Assembly (NCBI GenBank): GCA_937858165.1
Contig: CALLZA010000667.1
Location: forward strand, 1 to 5,260
Direction of reading: 5' to 3'
DNA: 5,260 nt
Origin: an uncultured Ardenticatenia bacterium
Lineage (GTDB): Bacteria; Chloroflexota; Anaerolineae; Promineifilales; Promineifilaceae
Part shown: piece by piece, positions 5,157-5,260 of the stretch
Numbering within the stretch: position 1 is the stretch's first letter
How the letters are laid out: each line of letters begins with the position of its first letter
Translations under genes and position numbers: made by a program
The notes under the pieces: generated by a model
What the model saw: only the letters and a program-made list of their open reading frames with translations
What the model was told of the DNA's origin: nothing
The model's database searches: none

Positions 5157-5260
5157 AAAAAAAAAAAAACACCACCACCCCCCCACCCCCCACCCCCGCT
5201 ATCATCACCAATCATCCAGACACACATAACTGATAACATCAACACACATCTAACACAAAA
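5157..5260. other. Poly-A and low-complexity sequencing noise beyond P7
   Basis: A run of 13 A (5157-5169) directly follows the P7 end, as expected when a read passes the end of its template. The rest is C/A-rich low-complexity sequence with no gene or structure and is not genomic. Confidence 0.9.

Overview
The window is best read as one assembled metagenomic or shotgun contig about 4.8 kb long (267-5090), still flanked by untrimmed Illumina Nextera library adapters. The left flank carries an intact P5, i5 index and transposon mosaic end (197-266). The right flank carries a mosaic end, i7 index and P7 tail with a few base errors (5091-5156). Homopolymer and non-genomic noise lie outside both. 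Only 267-5090 should be treated as biological DNA. That part is GC-rich and bacterial. The prokaryotic RING-finger proteins next to a JAB/MPN protease, and the style of the intergenic hairpin repeats, suggest a Chloroflexota bacterium (Anaerolineae or Caldilineae-like). This placement is inferred from gene content and no marker gene confirms it.

Layout, left to right. A small four-helix membrane protein (359-748, +) faces a convergent M32 carboxypeptidase gene (856-2358, -). The two are separated by a near-perfect 40-bp inverted repeat that probably ends transcription from both sides. The carboxypeptidase is the second gene of a tight two-gene minus-strand unit. The first gene is a conserved 132-residue protein of unknown function (2377-2775), with an 18-nt gap between the genes. 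After about 190 bp of AT-richer intergenic DNA come three more minus-strand genes. In transcription order they are a JAB/MPN metalloprotease cut off by the contig end (4221-5090), a small RING/treble-clef protein with all eight zinc ligands (3609-4028), and a second RING-like protein with a proline-rich stalk and a membrane helix (2966-3559).

The last three genes are the most interesting content. A JAMM-type isopeptidase next to two RING-like proteins fits the ubiquitin-like conjugation and deconjugation modules described in bacteria. The E1, E2 and ubiquitin-like genes that would prove this are not in the window, and the contig ends inside the JAB gene. A perfect 15-bp hairpin sits between the two RING genes and contains the likely ribosome-binding site of the second, which suggests separate control of its expression.

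No tRNA, rRNA, CRISPR array, insertion sequence or phage gene was seen.
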